Origin: Odiellus spinosus | Taxonomy: Eukaryota > Arthropoda > Arachnida > Opiliones > Phalangiidae | NCBI GenBank assembly: GCA_963920705.1 | Contig: OY987240.1 | Coordinates: forward strand, 124,001-188,000 | Length of the DNA stretch: 64,000 nt | Direction of reading: 5' to 3' | Part shown: positions 24,103 to 37,450 of the stretch, one piece after another | Layout: each line of letters begins with the position of its first letter | Numbering within the stretch: the stretch's first letter is position 1 | Made by a program: the position numbers and the translations under genes | Notes under the pieces: generated by a model | What the model saw: only the letters and a program-made list of their open reading frames with translations | The model's database searches: none | Told to the model about the DNA's origin: nothing

Positions 24103-27100
24103 GCAATTTAGACAAAACCAAAGTCATTCGAAAGAGCAATTAATGGACAGTCTAAATAATAAGAGTTTTCAAAAATCCGTTGAAAAACAAGAAAAATATG
24201 GCCAATTCAAGAAATCATACAATATCAAAATAGTCAAATTTCAGATTTTAAAAATTCGCTTTTTGATATTAGATGTTTTTTGAATTGGCCATATTTTCCA
24301 TGTTTTTCAACGAATTTTCCAAAACTCTTGTTTTTTAGATAGACCAATATTTGCTCTTTCGAGTGGTCATAATTTTGTCTAAATCGCTTAAAAATCAAAA
24401 GTTTTGTGTCCATTTGAATCCAATAATCTTGGATTTTTAAGCGTTTTTGCTTAATTTTAACCAATTTTGATATTTGTCACGTTTTGGCAATTTAGACAAA
24501 ACCAAAGTCATTCGAAAGAGCAATTAATGGACAGTCTAAATAATAAGAGTTTTCAAAAATCCGTTGAAAAACAAGAAAAATATGGCCAATTCAAGAAATC
24601 ATACAATATCAAAATAGTCAAATTTCAGATTTTAAAAATTCGCTTTTTGATATTAGATGTTTTTTGAATTGGCCATATTTTCCATGTTTTTCAACGAATT
24701 TTCCAAAACTTTTGTTTTTTAGATAGACCAATATTTGCTCTTTCGAGTGGTCATAACTTTGTCTAAATCGCTTAAAAATCAAAAGTTTTGTGTCCATTTG
24801 AATCCAATAATCTTGGATTTTTAGGCGTTTTTGCTTAATTTTAACCAATTTTGATATTTGTCACGTTTTGGCAATTTAGACAAAACCAAAGTCATTCGAA
24901 AGAGCAATTAATGGACAGTCTAAATAATAACAGTTTTCAAAAATCCGTTGAAAAACAAGAAAAATATGGCCAATTCAAGAAATCATACAATATCAAAATA
25001 GTCAAATTTCAGATTTTAAAAATTCGCTTTTTGATATTAGATGTTTTTTGAATTGGCCATATTTTCCATGTTTTTCAACGGATTTTCCAAATTTCTAGTT
25101 TTTTAGATAGACCAATATTTGCTCTTTCGAGTGGTCTTAATTTTGTCTAAATCGCTTAAAAATCAAAAGTTTTGTGTCCATTTGAATCCAATAATCTTGG
25201 ATTTTTAAGCGTTTTTGCTAATTTTAACCAATTTTGATATTTGTCACGTTTTGGCAATTTAGACAAAACCAAAGTCATTCGAAAGAGCAATTAATGAACA
25301 GTCTAAATAATAAGAGTTTTCAAAAATCCGTTGAAAAACAAGAAAAATATGGCCAATTCAAGAAATCATACAATATCAAAATAGTCAAATTTCAGATTTT
25401 AAAAATTCGCTTTTTGATTTTAGATGTTTTTTGAATTGGCCATATTTTCCATGTTTTTCAACGGATTTTCCAAAACTCTTTTTTTTAGATAGACCAAAAT
25501 TTGGTCTTTCGAGTGGTCTTAATTTTGCCTAAATCGCTTTAAAATCAAAGCTTTTGTGTCCATTTGAATCCAATAATCTTGGATTTTTAAGTGTTTTTGC
25601 TTAATTTTAACCAATTTTATATTTGTCACAATTTTGCAATTAAGACAAAACCAAAGTCATTCGAAAGAGCAATTAATGGACAGTCTAAATAATAAGAGTT
25701 TTCAAAAATCCGTTGAAAAACAAGAAAAATATGGCCAATTCAAGAAATCATACAAACTCAAAATAGTCAAATTTCAGATTTTAAAAATTCGCTTTTTGAT
25801 ATTAGATGTTTTTTGAATTGGCTATATTTTCCATGTTTTTCAACGAATTTTCCAAAACTCTTGTTTTTTAGATAGACCAATATTTGTTCTTTCGATACGT
25901 GTTGATTTTGTCTAAATCGCTTCAAAATCAAATGTTTTGTGTCCATTTGAATCCAATAATGTTTGATTTTTAAGCGTTTTAGCTTCATTTCAACCCATTT
26001 TATATTTGTCACGTTTTGGCAATTTAGACAAAACCAAAGTCATTCGAAAGAGCAATTAATGGACAGTCTAAATAATAAGAGTTTTCAAAAATCCGTTGAA
26101 AAGCAAGAAAAATATGGCCAATTCAAGAAATCATACAATATCAAAATAGTCAATTTTCAGATTTTAAAAATTCGCTTTTTGATATTAGATGTTTTTTGAA
26201 TTGGCCATATTTTCCATGTTTTTCAACGGATTTTCCAAAACTCTTGTTTTTTAGATAGACCAATATTTGGTCTTTCGAGTGGTCTTAATTTTGTCTAAAT
26301 CGCTTAAAAATCAAAAGTTTTGTGTCCATTTGAATCCAATAATCTTGGATTTTTAAGCGTTTTTGCTTAATTTTAACCAATTTTGATATTTGTCACGTTT
26401 TGGCAATTTAGACAAAACCAAAGTCATTCGAAAGAGCAATTAATGGACAGTCTAAATAATAAGAGTTTTCAAAAATCTGTTGAAAAACAAGAAAAATATG
26501 GCCAATTCAAGAAATCATACAATATCAAAATAGTCAAATTTCAGATTTTAAAAATTCGCTTTTTGATATTAGATGTTTTTTGAATTGGCCATATTTTCCA
26601 TGTTTTTCAACGAATTTTCCAAAACTTTTGTTTTTTAGATAGACCAATATTTGCTCTTTCGAGTGGTCATAACTTTGTCTAAATCTCTTAAAAATCAAAA
26701 GTTTTGTGTCCATTTGAATCCAATAATCTTGGATTTTTAAGCGTTTTTGCTTAATTTTAACCAATTTTGATATTTGTCACGTTTTGGCAATTTAGACAAA
26801 ACCAAAGTCATTCGAAAGAGCAATTAATGGACAGTCTAAATAATAAGAGTTTTCAAAAATCCGTTGAAAAACAAGAAAAATATGGCCAATTCAAGAAATC
26901 ATACAATATCAAAATAGTCAAATTTCAGATTTTAAAAATTCGCTTTTTGATATTAGATGTTTTTTGAATTGGCCATATTTTCCATGTTTTTCAACGAATT
27001 TTCCAAAACTCTTGTTTTTTAGATAGACCAATATTTGCTCTTTCGAGTGGTCATAATTTTGTCTAAATCGCTTAAAAATCAAAAGTTTTGTGTCCATTTG

Positions 27101-27170
27101 AATCCAATAATCTTGGATTTTTAAGCGTTTTTGCTTAATTTTAACCAATTTTGATATTTGTCACGTTTTG
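24103..27170. repeat. Type A run with interspersed divergent monomers
   Basis: Landmarks 24143, 24527, 24911, 25294, 25676, 26059, 26443, 26827. The first three are nearly identical 384-bp units. GTCATAACTTTG (about 24753) and AATAACAG (24927) begin a lineage that reappears at 27171-29468. The copy at 25676 has GCAATTAAGAC and ATACAAACTC; its H2 has TTGTTCTTTCGATACG. A single type B spacer follows near 25962. Confidence 0.8.
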
Positions 27171-28319
27171 GCAATTTAGACAAAACCAAAGTCATTCGAA
27201 AGAGCAATTAATGGACAGTCTAAATAATAAGAGTTTTCAAAAATCCGTTGAAAAACAAGAAAAATATGGCCAATTCAAGAAATCATACAATATCAAAATA
27301 GTCAAATTTCAGATTTTAAAAATTCGCTTTTTGATATTAGATGTTTTTTGAATTGGCCATATTTTCCATGTTTTTCAACGAATTTTCCAAAACTTTTGTT
27401 TTTTAGATAGACCAATATTTGCTCTTTCGAGTGGTCATAACTTTGTCTAAATCTCTTAAAAATCAAAAGTTTTGTGTCCATTTGAATCCAATAATCTTGG
27501 ATTTTTAAGCGTTTTTGCTTAATTTTAACCAATTTTGATATTTGTCACGTTTTGGCAATTTAGACAAAACCAAAGTCATTCGAAAGAGCAATTAATGGAC
27601 AGTCTAAATAATAACAGTTTTCAAAAATCCGTTGAAAAACAAGAAAAATATGGCCAATTCAAGAAATCATACAATATCAAAATAGTCAAATTTCAGATTT
27701 TAAAAATTCGCTTTTTGATATTAGATGTTTTTTGAATTGGCCATATTTTCCATGTTTTTCAACGGATTTTCCAAATTTCTTGTTTTTTAGATAGACCAAT
27801 ATTTGCTCTTTCGATACGTGTTGATTTTGTCTAAATCGCTTCAAAATCAAATGTTTTGTGTCCATTTGAATCCAATAATGTTTGATTTTTAAGCGTTTTA
27901 GCTTCATTTCAACCCATTTTATATTTGTCACGTTTTGGCAATTTAGACAAAACCAAAGTCATTCGAAAGAGAAATTAATGGACAGCATAATAATAAGAGT
28001 TTTCAAAAATCCGTTGAAAAACAAGAAAAATATGGCCAATTCAAGAAATCATACAATATCAAAATAGTCAAATTTCAGATTTTAAAAATTCGCTTTTTGA
28101 TATTAGATGTTTTTTGAATTGGCCATATTTTCCATGTTTTTCAACGGATTTTCCAAAACTCTTGTTTTTTAGATAGACCAATATTTGCTCTTTCGAGTGG
28201 TCTTAATTTTGTCTAAATCGCTTAAAAATCAAAAGTTTTGTGTCCATTTGAATCCAATAATCTTGGATTTTTAAGCGTTTTTGCTTAATTTTAACCAATT
28301 TTATATTTGTCACGTTTAG
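27171..28319. repeat. 3-mer higher-order repeat, copy 1 (1149 bp)
   Basis: Landmarks 27211, 27595, 27978. Ordered markers are GTCATAACTTTG with AAATCTCTT (27437-27455), AATAACAG (27611), GATACGTGTTG with a type B spacer, then GAGAAATTAATGGACAGC with a lost base (27969-27986). All recur 1149 bp later. Confidence 0.9.
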
Positions 28320-29468
28320 GCAATTTAGACAAAACCAAAGTCATTCGAAAGAGCAATTAATGGACAGTCTAAATAATAAGAGTTTTCAAAAATCCGTTGA
28401 AAAACAAGAAAAATATGGCCAATTCAAGAAATCATACAATATCAAAATAGTCAAATTTCAGATTTTAAAAATTCGCTTTTTGATATTAGATGTTTTTTGA
28501 ATTGGCCATATTTTCCATGTTTTTCAACGAATTTTCCAAAACTTTTGTTTTTTAGATAGACCAATATTTGCTCTTTCGAGTGGTCATAACTTTGTCTAAA
28601 TCTCTTAAAAATCAAAAGTTTTGTGTCCATTTGAATCCAATAATCTTGGATTTTTAAGCGTTTTTGCTTAATTTTAACCAATTTTGATATTTGTCACGTT
28701 TTGGCAATTTAGACAAAACCAAAGTCATTCGAAAGAGCAATTAATGGACAGTCTAAATAATAACAGTTTTCAAAAATCCGTTGAAAAACAAGAAAAATAT
28801 GGCCAATTCAAGAAATCATACAATATCAAAATAGTCAAATTTCAGATTTTAAAAATTCGCTTTTTGATATTAGATGTTTTTTGAATTGGCCATATTTTCC
28901 ATGTTTTTCAACGGATTTTCCAAATTTCTTGTTTTTTAGATAGACCAATATTTGCTCTTTCGATACGTGTTGATTTTGTCTAAATCGCTTCAAAATCAAA
29001 TGTTTTGTGTCCATTTGAATCCAATAATGTTTGATTTTTAAGCGTTTTAGCTTCATTTCAACCCATTTTATATTTGTCACGTTTTGGCAATTTAGACAAA
29101 ACCAAAGTCATTCGAAAGAGAAATTAATGGACAGCATAATAATAAGAGTTTTCAAAAATCCGTTGAAAAACAAGAAAAATATGGCCAATTCAAGAAATCA
29201 TACAATATCAAAATAGTCAAATTTCAGATTTTAAAAATTCGCTTTTTGATATTAGATGTTTTTTGAATTGGCCATATTTTCCATGTTTTTCAACGGATTT
29301 TCCAAAACTCTTGTTTTTTAGATAGACCAATATTTGCTCTTTCGAGTGGTCTTAATTTTGTCTAAATCGCTTAAAAATCAAAAGTTTTGTGTCCATTTGA
29401 ATCCAATAATCTTGGATTTTTAAGCGTTTTTGCTTAATTTTAACCAATTTTATATTTGTCACGTTTAG
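28320..29468. repeat. 3-mer higher-order repeat, copy 2 (1149 bp)
   Basis: Landmarks 28360, 28744, 29127. It repeats copy 1 in order, with the lost-base core at 29118-29135. Each copy is followed by CGTTTAGGC, at 28312 and 29461. I saw no differences at the diagnostic positions, so the duplication looks recent. Confidence 0.9.
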
Positions 29469-31368
29469 GCAATTTAGACAAAACCAAAGTCATTCGAAAG
29501 AGCAATTAATGGACAGTCTAAATAATAAGTTTTCAAAAATCCGTTGAAAAACAAGAAAAATATGGCCATTTCAAGAAATCATACAATATCAAAATAGTCA
29601 AATTTCAGATTTTAAAAATTCGCTTTTTGATATTAGATGTTTTTTGAATTGGCCATATTTTCCATGTTTTTCAACGGATTTTCCAAAACTCTTGTTTTTT
29701 AGATGGAAAAAAATTTGGTCTTTCGAGAGGTCTTAATTTTGTCTAAATCGCTTTAAAATCAAAAGTTTTGTTTCCATTTGAATCCAATAATTTTGGATTT
29801 TTAAGTGTTTTTGCTTAATTTTAACCAATTTTATATTTGTCACAATTTTGCAATTTAGACAAAACCAAAGTCATTCGAAAGAGCAATTAATGGACAGTCT
29901 AAATAATAAGAGTTTTCAAAAATCCGTTGAAAAACAAGAAAAATATGGCCAATTCAAGAAATCATAAAATATGAAAATAGTCAAATTTCAGATTTTAAAA
30001 ATTCGCTTTTTGATATAAGATGTTTATTGAATTGGCCATATTTTCCATGTTTTTCAACGGATTTTCCAAAACTCTTGTTTTTTAGATAGACCAAAATTTG
30101 GTCTTTCGAGTGGTCTTAATTTTGTCTAAATCGCTTAAAAATCAAAAGTTTTGTGTCCATTTGAATCCAATAATCTTGGATTTTTAAGTGTTTTTGCTTA
30201 ATTTTAACCAATTTTATATTTGTCACAATTTTGCAATTTAGACAAAACCAAAGTCATTCGAAAGAGCAATTAATGGACAGTCTAAATAATAAGAGTTTTC
30301 AAAAATCCGTTGAAAAACAAGAAAAATATGGCCAATTCAAGAAATCATACAATATCAAAATAGTCAAATTTCTGATTTTAAAAATTCGCTTTTTGATATT
30401 AGATATTTTTTTGAATTGGCCATATTTTCCATGTTTTTCAACGGATTTTCCAAAACTATTGTTTTTTTAGATAGACCAATATTTGCTCTTTCGAGTGGTC
30501 TTAATTTTGTCTAAATCGCTTAAAAATCAAAAGTTTTGTGTCCATTGAATCCAATAAGCGTTTTTGCTTAATTTTAACCAATTTTATATTTGTCACGTTT
30601 TGGCAATTTAGACAAAACCAAAATCATTCGAAAGAGCAATTAATGGACAGTCTAAATAATAAGAGTTTTCAAAAATCCGTTGAAAAACAAGAAAAATATG
30701 GCCAATTCAAGAAATCATACAATATCAAAATAGTCAAATTTCAGATTTTAAAAATTCGCTTTTTGATATTAGATGTTTTTTGAATTGGCTATATTTTCCA
30801 TGTTTTTCAACGGATTTTCCAAAACTATTGTTTTTTAGATAGACCAATATTTGCTCTTTCGAGTGGTCTTAATTTTGTCTAAATCGCTTAAAAATCAAAG
30901 ATTTTGTGTCCATTTGAATCCAATAATCTTGGATTTTTAAGCGTTTTTGCTTAATTTTAACCAATTTTATATTTGTCACAATTTTGCAATTTAGACAAAA
31001 CCAAAGTCATTCTAAAGAGCAATTAATGGACAGTCTAAATAATAAGAGTTTTCAAAAATCCGTTGAAAAACAAGAAAAATATGGCCAATTCAAGAAATCA
31101 TAAAATATGAAAATAGTCAAATTTCAGATTTTAAAAATTCGCTTTTTGATATAAGATGTTTATTGAATTGGCCATATTTTCCATGTTTTTCAACGGATTT
31201 TCCAAAACTCTTGTTTTTTAGATAGACCAAAATTTGGTCTTTCGAGTGGTCTTAATTTTGTCTAAATCGCTTTAAAATCAAAAGTTTTGTGTCCATTTGA
31301 ATCCAATAATCTTGGATTTTTAAGTGTTTTTGCTTAATTTTAACCAATTTTATATTTGTCACAATTTT
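29469..31368. repeat. Entry monomer and 4-mer higher-order repeat, copy 1 (about 1519 bp)
   Basis: Landmarks 29509 (entry, with AATAAGTTTTC and GGCCATTTC), then 29890, 30273, 30643, 31027. GATGGAAAAAAATTTGG near 29703 is a private divergent patch. The repeat is marked by ATAAAATATGAAAATAG (near 29965), GATATTTTTTTGAATTGG (near 30402) and a 15-bp shorter type D spacer CCATTGAATCCAATAAGCG at 30543. ATAAAATATG occurs in the copies at landmarks 29890, 31027 and 31409. Confidence 0.82.
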
Positions 31369-32885
31369 GCAATTTAGACAAAACCAAAGTCATTCGAAAG
31401 AGCAATTAATGGACAGTCTAAATAATAAGAGTTTTCAAAAATCCGTTGAAAAACAAGAAAAATATGGCCAATTCAAGAAATCATAAAATATGAAAATAGT
31501 CAAATTTCAGATTTTAAAAATTCGCTTTTTGATATAAGATGTTTATTGAATTGGCCATATTTTCCATGTTTTTCAACGGATTTTCCAAAACTCTTGTTTT
31601 TTAGATAGACCAAAATTTGGTCTTTCGAGTGGTCTTAATTTTGTCTAAATCGCTTTAAAATCAAAAGTTTTGTGTCCATTTGAATCCAATAATCTTGGAT
31701 TTTTAAGTGTTTTTGCTTAATTTTAACCAATTTTATATTTGTCACAATTTTGCAATTTAGACAAAACCAAAGTCATTCGAAAGAGCAATTAATGGACAGT
31801 CTAAATAATAAGAGTTTTCAAAAATCCGTTGAAAAACAAGAAAAATATGGCCAATTCAAGAAATCATACAATATCAAAATAGTCAAATTTCTGATTTTAA
31901 AAATTCGCTTTTTGATATTAGATATTTTTTTGAATTGGCCATATTTTCCATGTTTTTCAACGGATTTTCCAAAACTATTTTTTTTAGATAGACCAATATT
32001 TGCTCTTTCGAGTGGTCTTAATTTTGTCTAAATCGCTTAAAAATCAAAAGTTTTGTGTCCATTGAATCCAATAAGCGTTTTTGCTTAATTTTAACCAATT
32101 TTATATTTGTCACGTTTTGGCAATTTAGACAAAACCAAAATCATTCGAAAGAGCAATTAATGGACAGTCTAAATAATAAGAGTTTTCAAAAATCCGTTGA
32201 AAAACAAGAAAAATATGGCCAATTCAAGAAATCATACAATATCAAAATAGTCAAATTTCAGATTTTAAAAATTCGCTTTTTGATATTAGATGTTTTTTGA
32301 ATTGGCTATATTTTCCATGTTTTTCAACGGATTTTCCAAAACTCTTGTTTTTTAGATAGACCAATATTTGCTCTTTCGAGTGGTCTTAATTTTGTCTAAA
32401 TCGCTTAAAAATCAAAGATTTTGTGTCCATTTGAATCCAATAATCTTGGATTTTTAAGCGTTTTTGCTTAATTTTAACCAATTTTATATTTGTCACAATT
32501 TTGCAATTTAGACAAAACCAAAGTCATTCGAAAGAGCAATTAATGGACAGTCTAAATAATAAGAGTTTTCAAAAATCCGTTGAAAAACAAGAAAAATTTG
32601 GCCAATTCAAGAAAACATACAATATCAAAATAGTCAAATTTCAGATTTTAAAAATTCGCTTTTTGATATTAGATGTTTTTTGAATTGGCTATATTTTCCA
32701 TGTTTTTCAACGGATTTTCCAAAACTCTTGTTTTATAGATAGACCAATATTTGCTCTTTCGATACGTGTTGATTTTGTCTAAATCGCTTAAAGATCAAAT
32801 GTTTTGTGTCCATTTGAATCCAATAATGTTTGATTTTTAAGCGTTTTAGCTTCATTTCATCCCATTTTATATTTGTCACGTTTTG
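31369..32885. repeat. 4-mer higher-order repeat, copy 2 (about 1517 bp)
   Basis: Landmarks 31409, 31792, 32160, 32543. ATAAAATATG (31484), GATATTTTTTTG (about 31921) and the type D spacer (32060) repeat copy 1. It is two bases shorter because of a T-run near 31979. AAATCAAAGATTTTG near 30893 and 32410 is a further shared marker. Confidence 0.84.
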
Positions 32886-35800
32886 GCAATTTAGACAAAA
32901 CCAAAGTCATTCGAAAGAGCAATTAATGGACAGTCTAAATAATAAGAGTTTTCAAAAATCCGTTGAAAAACAAGAAAAATATGGCCAATTCAAGAAATCA
33001 TACAATATCAAAATAGTCAAATTTCAGATTTTAAAAATTCGCTTTTTGATTTTAGATGTTTTTTGAATTGGCTATATTTTCCATGTTTTTCAACGGATTT
33101 TCCAAAACTCTTGTTTTTTAGATAGACCAATATTTGCTCTTTCGAGTGGTCTTAATTTTGTTTAAATCGCTTAAAAATCAAAAGTTTTGTGTCCATTTGA
33201 ATACAATAATCTTGGATTTTTAAGCGTTTTTGCTTAATTTTAACCAATTTTGATATTTGTCACGTTTTGGCAATTTAGACAAAACCAAAGTCATTCGAAA
33301 GAGCAATTAATGGACAGTCTAAATAATAAGAGTTTTCAAAAATCCGTTGAAAAACAAGAAAAATATGGCCAATTCAAGAAATCATACAATATCAAAATAG
33401 TCAAATTTCAGATTTTAAAAATTCGCTTTTTGATATTAGATGTTTTTTGAATTGGCTATATTTTCCATGTTTTTCAACGGATTTTCCAAAACTCTTCTTT
33501 TTTAGATAGACCAATATTTGCTCTTTCGAGTGGTCTTAATTTTGTCTAAATCGCTTTAAAATCAAATGTTTTGTGTCCATTTGAATCCAATAATCTTGGA
33601 TTTTAAAGTGTTTTTGCTTATTTTATATTTGTCACAATTTTGCAATTTAGACAAAACCAAAGTCATTCGAAAGAGCAATTAATGGACAGTCTAAATAATA
33701 AGAGTTTTCAAAAATCCGTTGAAAAACAAGAAAAATATGGCCAATTCAAGAAACCTTACAATATCAAAATAGTCAAATTTCAGATTTTAAAAATTCGCTT
33801 TTTGATATTAGATGTTTATTGAATTGGCTATATTTTCCATGTTTTTCAACGGATTTTCCAAAACTCTTGTTTTTTAGATAGACCAATATTTGCTCTTTCG
33901 ATACGTGTTGATTTTGTCTAAATCGCTTAAAAATCAAATGTTTTGTGTCCATTTGAATCCAATAATGTTTGATTTTTAAGCGTTTTAGCTTCATTTCAAC
34001 CGATTTTATATTTGTCACGTTTTGGCAATTTAGACAAAACCAAAGTCATTCGAAAGAGCAATTAATGGACAGTCTAAATAATAAGAGTTTTCAAAAATCC
34101 GTTGAAAAACAAGAAAAATATGGCCAATTCAAGAAATCATACAATATCAAAATAGTCAAATTTCAGATTTTAAAAATTCGCTTTTTGATATTAGATGTTT
34201 TTTGAATTGGCCATATTTTCCATGTTTTTCAACGAATTTTCCAAATTTCTTGTTTTTTAGATAGACCAATATTTGCTCTTTCGAGTGGTCTTAATTTTGT
34301 TTAAATCGCTTAAAAATCAAAAGTTTTGTGTCCATTTGAATCCAATAATCTTGGATTTTTAAGCGTTTTTGCTTAATTTTAACCAATTTTGATATTTGTC
34401 ACGTTTTGGCAATTTAGACAAAACCAAAGTCATTCGAAAGAGCAATTAATGGACAGTCTAAATAATAAGAGTTTTCAAAAATCCGTTGAAAAACAAGAAA
34501 AATATGGCCAATTCAAGAAATCATACAATATCAAAATAGTCAAATTTCAGATTTTAAAAATTCGCTTTTTGATTTTAGATGTTTTTTGAATTGGCTATAT
34601 TTTCCATGTTTTTCAACGGATTTTCCAAAACTCTTCTTTTTTAGATAGACCAATATTTGCTCTTTCGAGTGGTCTTAATTTTGTTTAAATCGCTTTAAAA
34701 TCAAATGTTTTGTGTCCATTTGAATCCAATAATCTTGGATTTTAAAGTGTTTTTGCTTATTTTATATTTGTCACAATTTTGCAATTTAGACAAAACCAAA
34801 GTCATTCGAAAGAGCAATTAATGGACAGTCTAAATAATAAGAGTTTTCAAAAATCCGTTGAAAAACAAGAAAAATATGGCCAATTCATGAAACCATACAA
34901 TATCAAAATAGTTAAATTTCAGATTTTAAAAATTCGCTTTTTGATATTAGATGTTTATTGAATTGGCTATATTTTCCATGTTTTTCAACGGATTTTCCAA
35001 AACTCTTGTTTTTTAGATAGACCAATATTTGCTCTTTCGATACGTGTTGATTTTGTCTAAATCGCTTAAAAATCAAATGTTTTGTGTCCATTTGAATCCA
35101 ATAATGTTTGATTTTTAAGCGTTTTAGCTTCATTTCAACCCATTTTATATTTGTCACGTTTTGGCAATTTAGACAAAACCAAAGTCATTCGAAAGAGCAA
35201 TTAATGGACAGTCTAAATAATAAGAGTTTTCAAAAATCCGTTGAAAAACAAGAAAAATATGGCCAATTCAAGAAATCATACAATATCAAAATAGTCAAAT
35301 TTCAGATTTTAAAAATTCGCTTTTTGATATTAGATGTTTATTGAATTGGCTATATTTTCCATGTTTTTCAACGGATTTTCCAAAACTCTTGTTTTTTAGA
35401 TAGACCAATATTTGCTCTTTCGATACGTGTTGATTTTGTCTAAATCGCTTAAAGATCAAATGTTTTGTGTCCATTTGAATCCAATAATGTTTGATTTTTA
35501 ATCGTTTTAGCTTCATTTCATCCCATTTTATATTTGTCACGTTTTGGCAATTTAGACAAAACCAAAGTCATTCGAAAGAGCAATGAATGGACAGTCTAAA
35601 TAATAAGAGTTTTCAAAAATCCGTTGAAAAACAAGAAAAATATGGCCAATTCAAGAAATCATACAATATCAAAATAGTCAAATTTCAGATTTTAAAAATT
35701 CGCTTTTTGATTTTAGATGTTTTTTGAATTGGCTATATTTTCCATGTTTTTCAACGGATTTTCCAAAACTCTTCTTTTTTAGATAGACCAATATTTGCTC

Positions 35801-35929
35801 TTTCGAGTGGTCTTAATTTTGTCTAAATCGCTTTAAAATCAAAAGTTTTGTGTCCATTTGAATCCAATAATCTTGGATTTTAAAGTGTTTTTGCTTAATT
35901 TTAATCAATTTTATATTTGTCACAATTTT
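32886..35929. repeat. 3-mer higher-order repeat of 1139 bp with flanking monomers
   Basis: Landmarks 32926, then 33310, 33682, 34065 (copy 1, about 33270-34408), 34449, 34821, 35204 (copy 2, about 34409-35546), and 35587. Each trimer contains one 372-bp monomer with a type C spacer (GCTTATTTTATATTTG near 33616 and 34755). ACTCTTCTTTTTTAG and AAACCATAC or AAACCTTAC mark members. The flanking copies at 32926 and 35587 share TTTCATCCCATT and CTTAAAGATC. Confidence 0.83.
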
Positions 35930-37450
35930 GCAATTTAGACAAAACCAAAGTGATTCGAAAGAGCAATTAATGGACAGTCTAAATAATAAGAGTTTTCAAA
36001 AATCCGTTGAAAAACAAGAAAAATATGGCCAATTCAAGAAACCATACAATATCAAAATAGTCAAATTTCAGATTTTAAAAATTCGCTTTTTGATATTAGA
36101 TGTTTTTTGAATTGGCCATATTTTCCATGTTTTTCAACGAATTTTCCAAATTTCTTGTTTTTTAGATAGACCAATATTTGCTCTTTCGATACGTGTTGAT
36201 TTTGTCTAAATCGCTTAAAAATCAAATGTTTTGTGTCCATTTGAATCCAATAATGTTTGATTTTTAAGCGTTTTAGCTTCATTTCAACCGATTTTATATT
36301 TGTCACGTTTTGGCAATTTAGACAAAACCAAAGTCATTCGAAAGAGCAATTAATGGACAGTCAAAATAATAAGAGTTTTCAAAAATCCGTTGAAAAACAA
36401 GAAAAATATGGCCAATTCAAGAAATCATACAATATCAAAATAGTCAAATTTCAGATTTTAAAAATTCGCTTTTTGATATTAGATGTTTATTGAATTGGCT
36501 ATATTTTCCATGTTTTTCAACGGATTTTCCAAAACTCTTGTTTTTTAGATAGACCAATATTTGCTCTTTCGATACGTGTTGATTTTGTCTAAATCGCTTA
36601 AAAATCAAATGTTTTGTGTCCATTTGAATCCAATAATGTTTGATTTTTAAGCGTTTTAGCTTCATTTCAACCCATTTTATATTTGTCACGTTTTGGCAAT
36701 TTAGACAAAACCAAAGTCATTCGAAAGAGCAATTAATGGACAGTCTAAATAATAAGAGTTTTCAAAAATCCGTTGAAAAACAAGAAAAATATGGCCAATT
36801 CAAGAAATCATACAATATCAAAATAGTCAAATTTCAGATTTTAAAAATTCGCTTTTTGATATTAGATGTTTATTGAATTGGCTATATTTTCCATGTTTTT
36901 CAACGGATTTTCCAAAACTCTTGTTTTTTAGATAGACCAATATTTGCTCTTTCGATACGTGTTGATTTTGTCTAAATCGCTTAAAAATCAAATGTTTTGT
37001 GTCCATTTGAATCCAATAATGTTTGATTTTTAAGCGTTTTAGCTTCATTTCAACCCATTTTATATTTGTCACGTTTTGGCAATTTAGACAAAACCAAAGT
37101 CATTCGAAAGAGCAATTAATGGACAGTCTAAATAATAAGAGTTTTCAAAAATCCGTTGAAAAACAAGAAAAATATGGCCAATTCAAGAAATCATACAATA
37201 TCAAAATAGTCAAATTTCAGATTTTAAAAATTCGCTTTTTGATATTAGATGTTTTTTGAATTGGCCATATTTTCCATGTTTTTCAACGAATTTTCCAAAA
37301 CTCTTGTTTTTTAGATAGACCAATATTTGCTCTTTCGAGTGGTCTTAATTTTGTCTAAATCGCTTTAAAATCAAATGTTTTGTGTCCATTTGAATCCAAT
37401 AATCTTGGATTTTAAAGTGTTTTTGCTTATTTTATATTTGTCACAATTTT
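35930..37450. repeat. 4-mer higher-order repeat, left locus, copy 1 (1521 bp)
   Basis: Landmarks 35970, 36353, 36736, 37119. One type C-like unit is followed by three GATACGTGTTG/type B units. Here the first spacer still has its full length (GCTTAATTTTAATC), whereas the later copies carry the 11-bp deletion. Private changes are AAAGTGATTCG near 35946 and GTCAAAATAATAAG near 36360. Confidence 0.84.

Noticed and set aside
29700-29740. GATGGAAAAAAATTTGG patch as a possible foreign insertion
   Set aside because: It aligns base for base with the ordinary GATAGACCAATATTTGC region with several substitutions, so it is a diverged monomer segment, not an insert.
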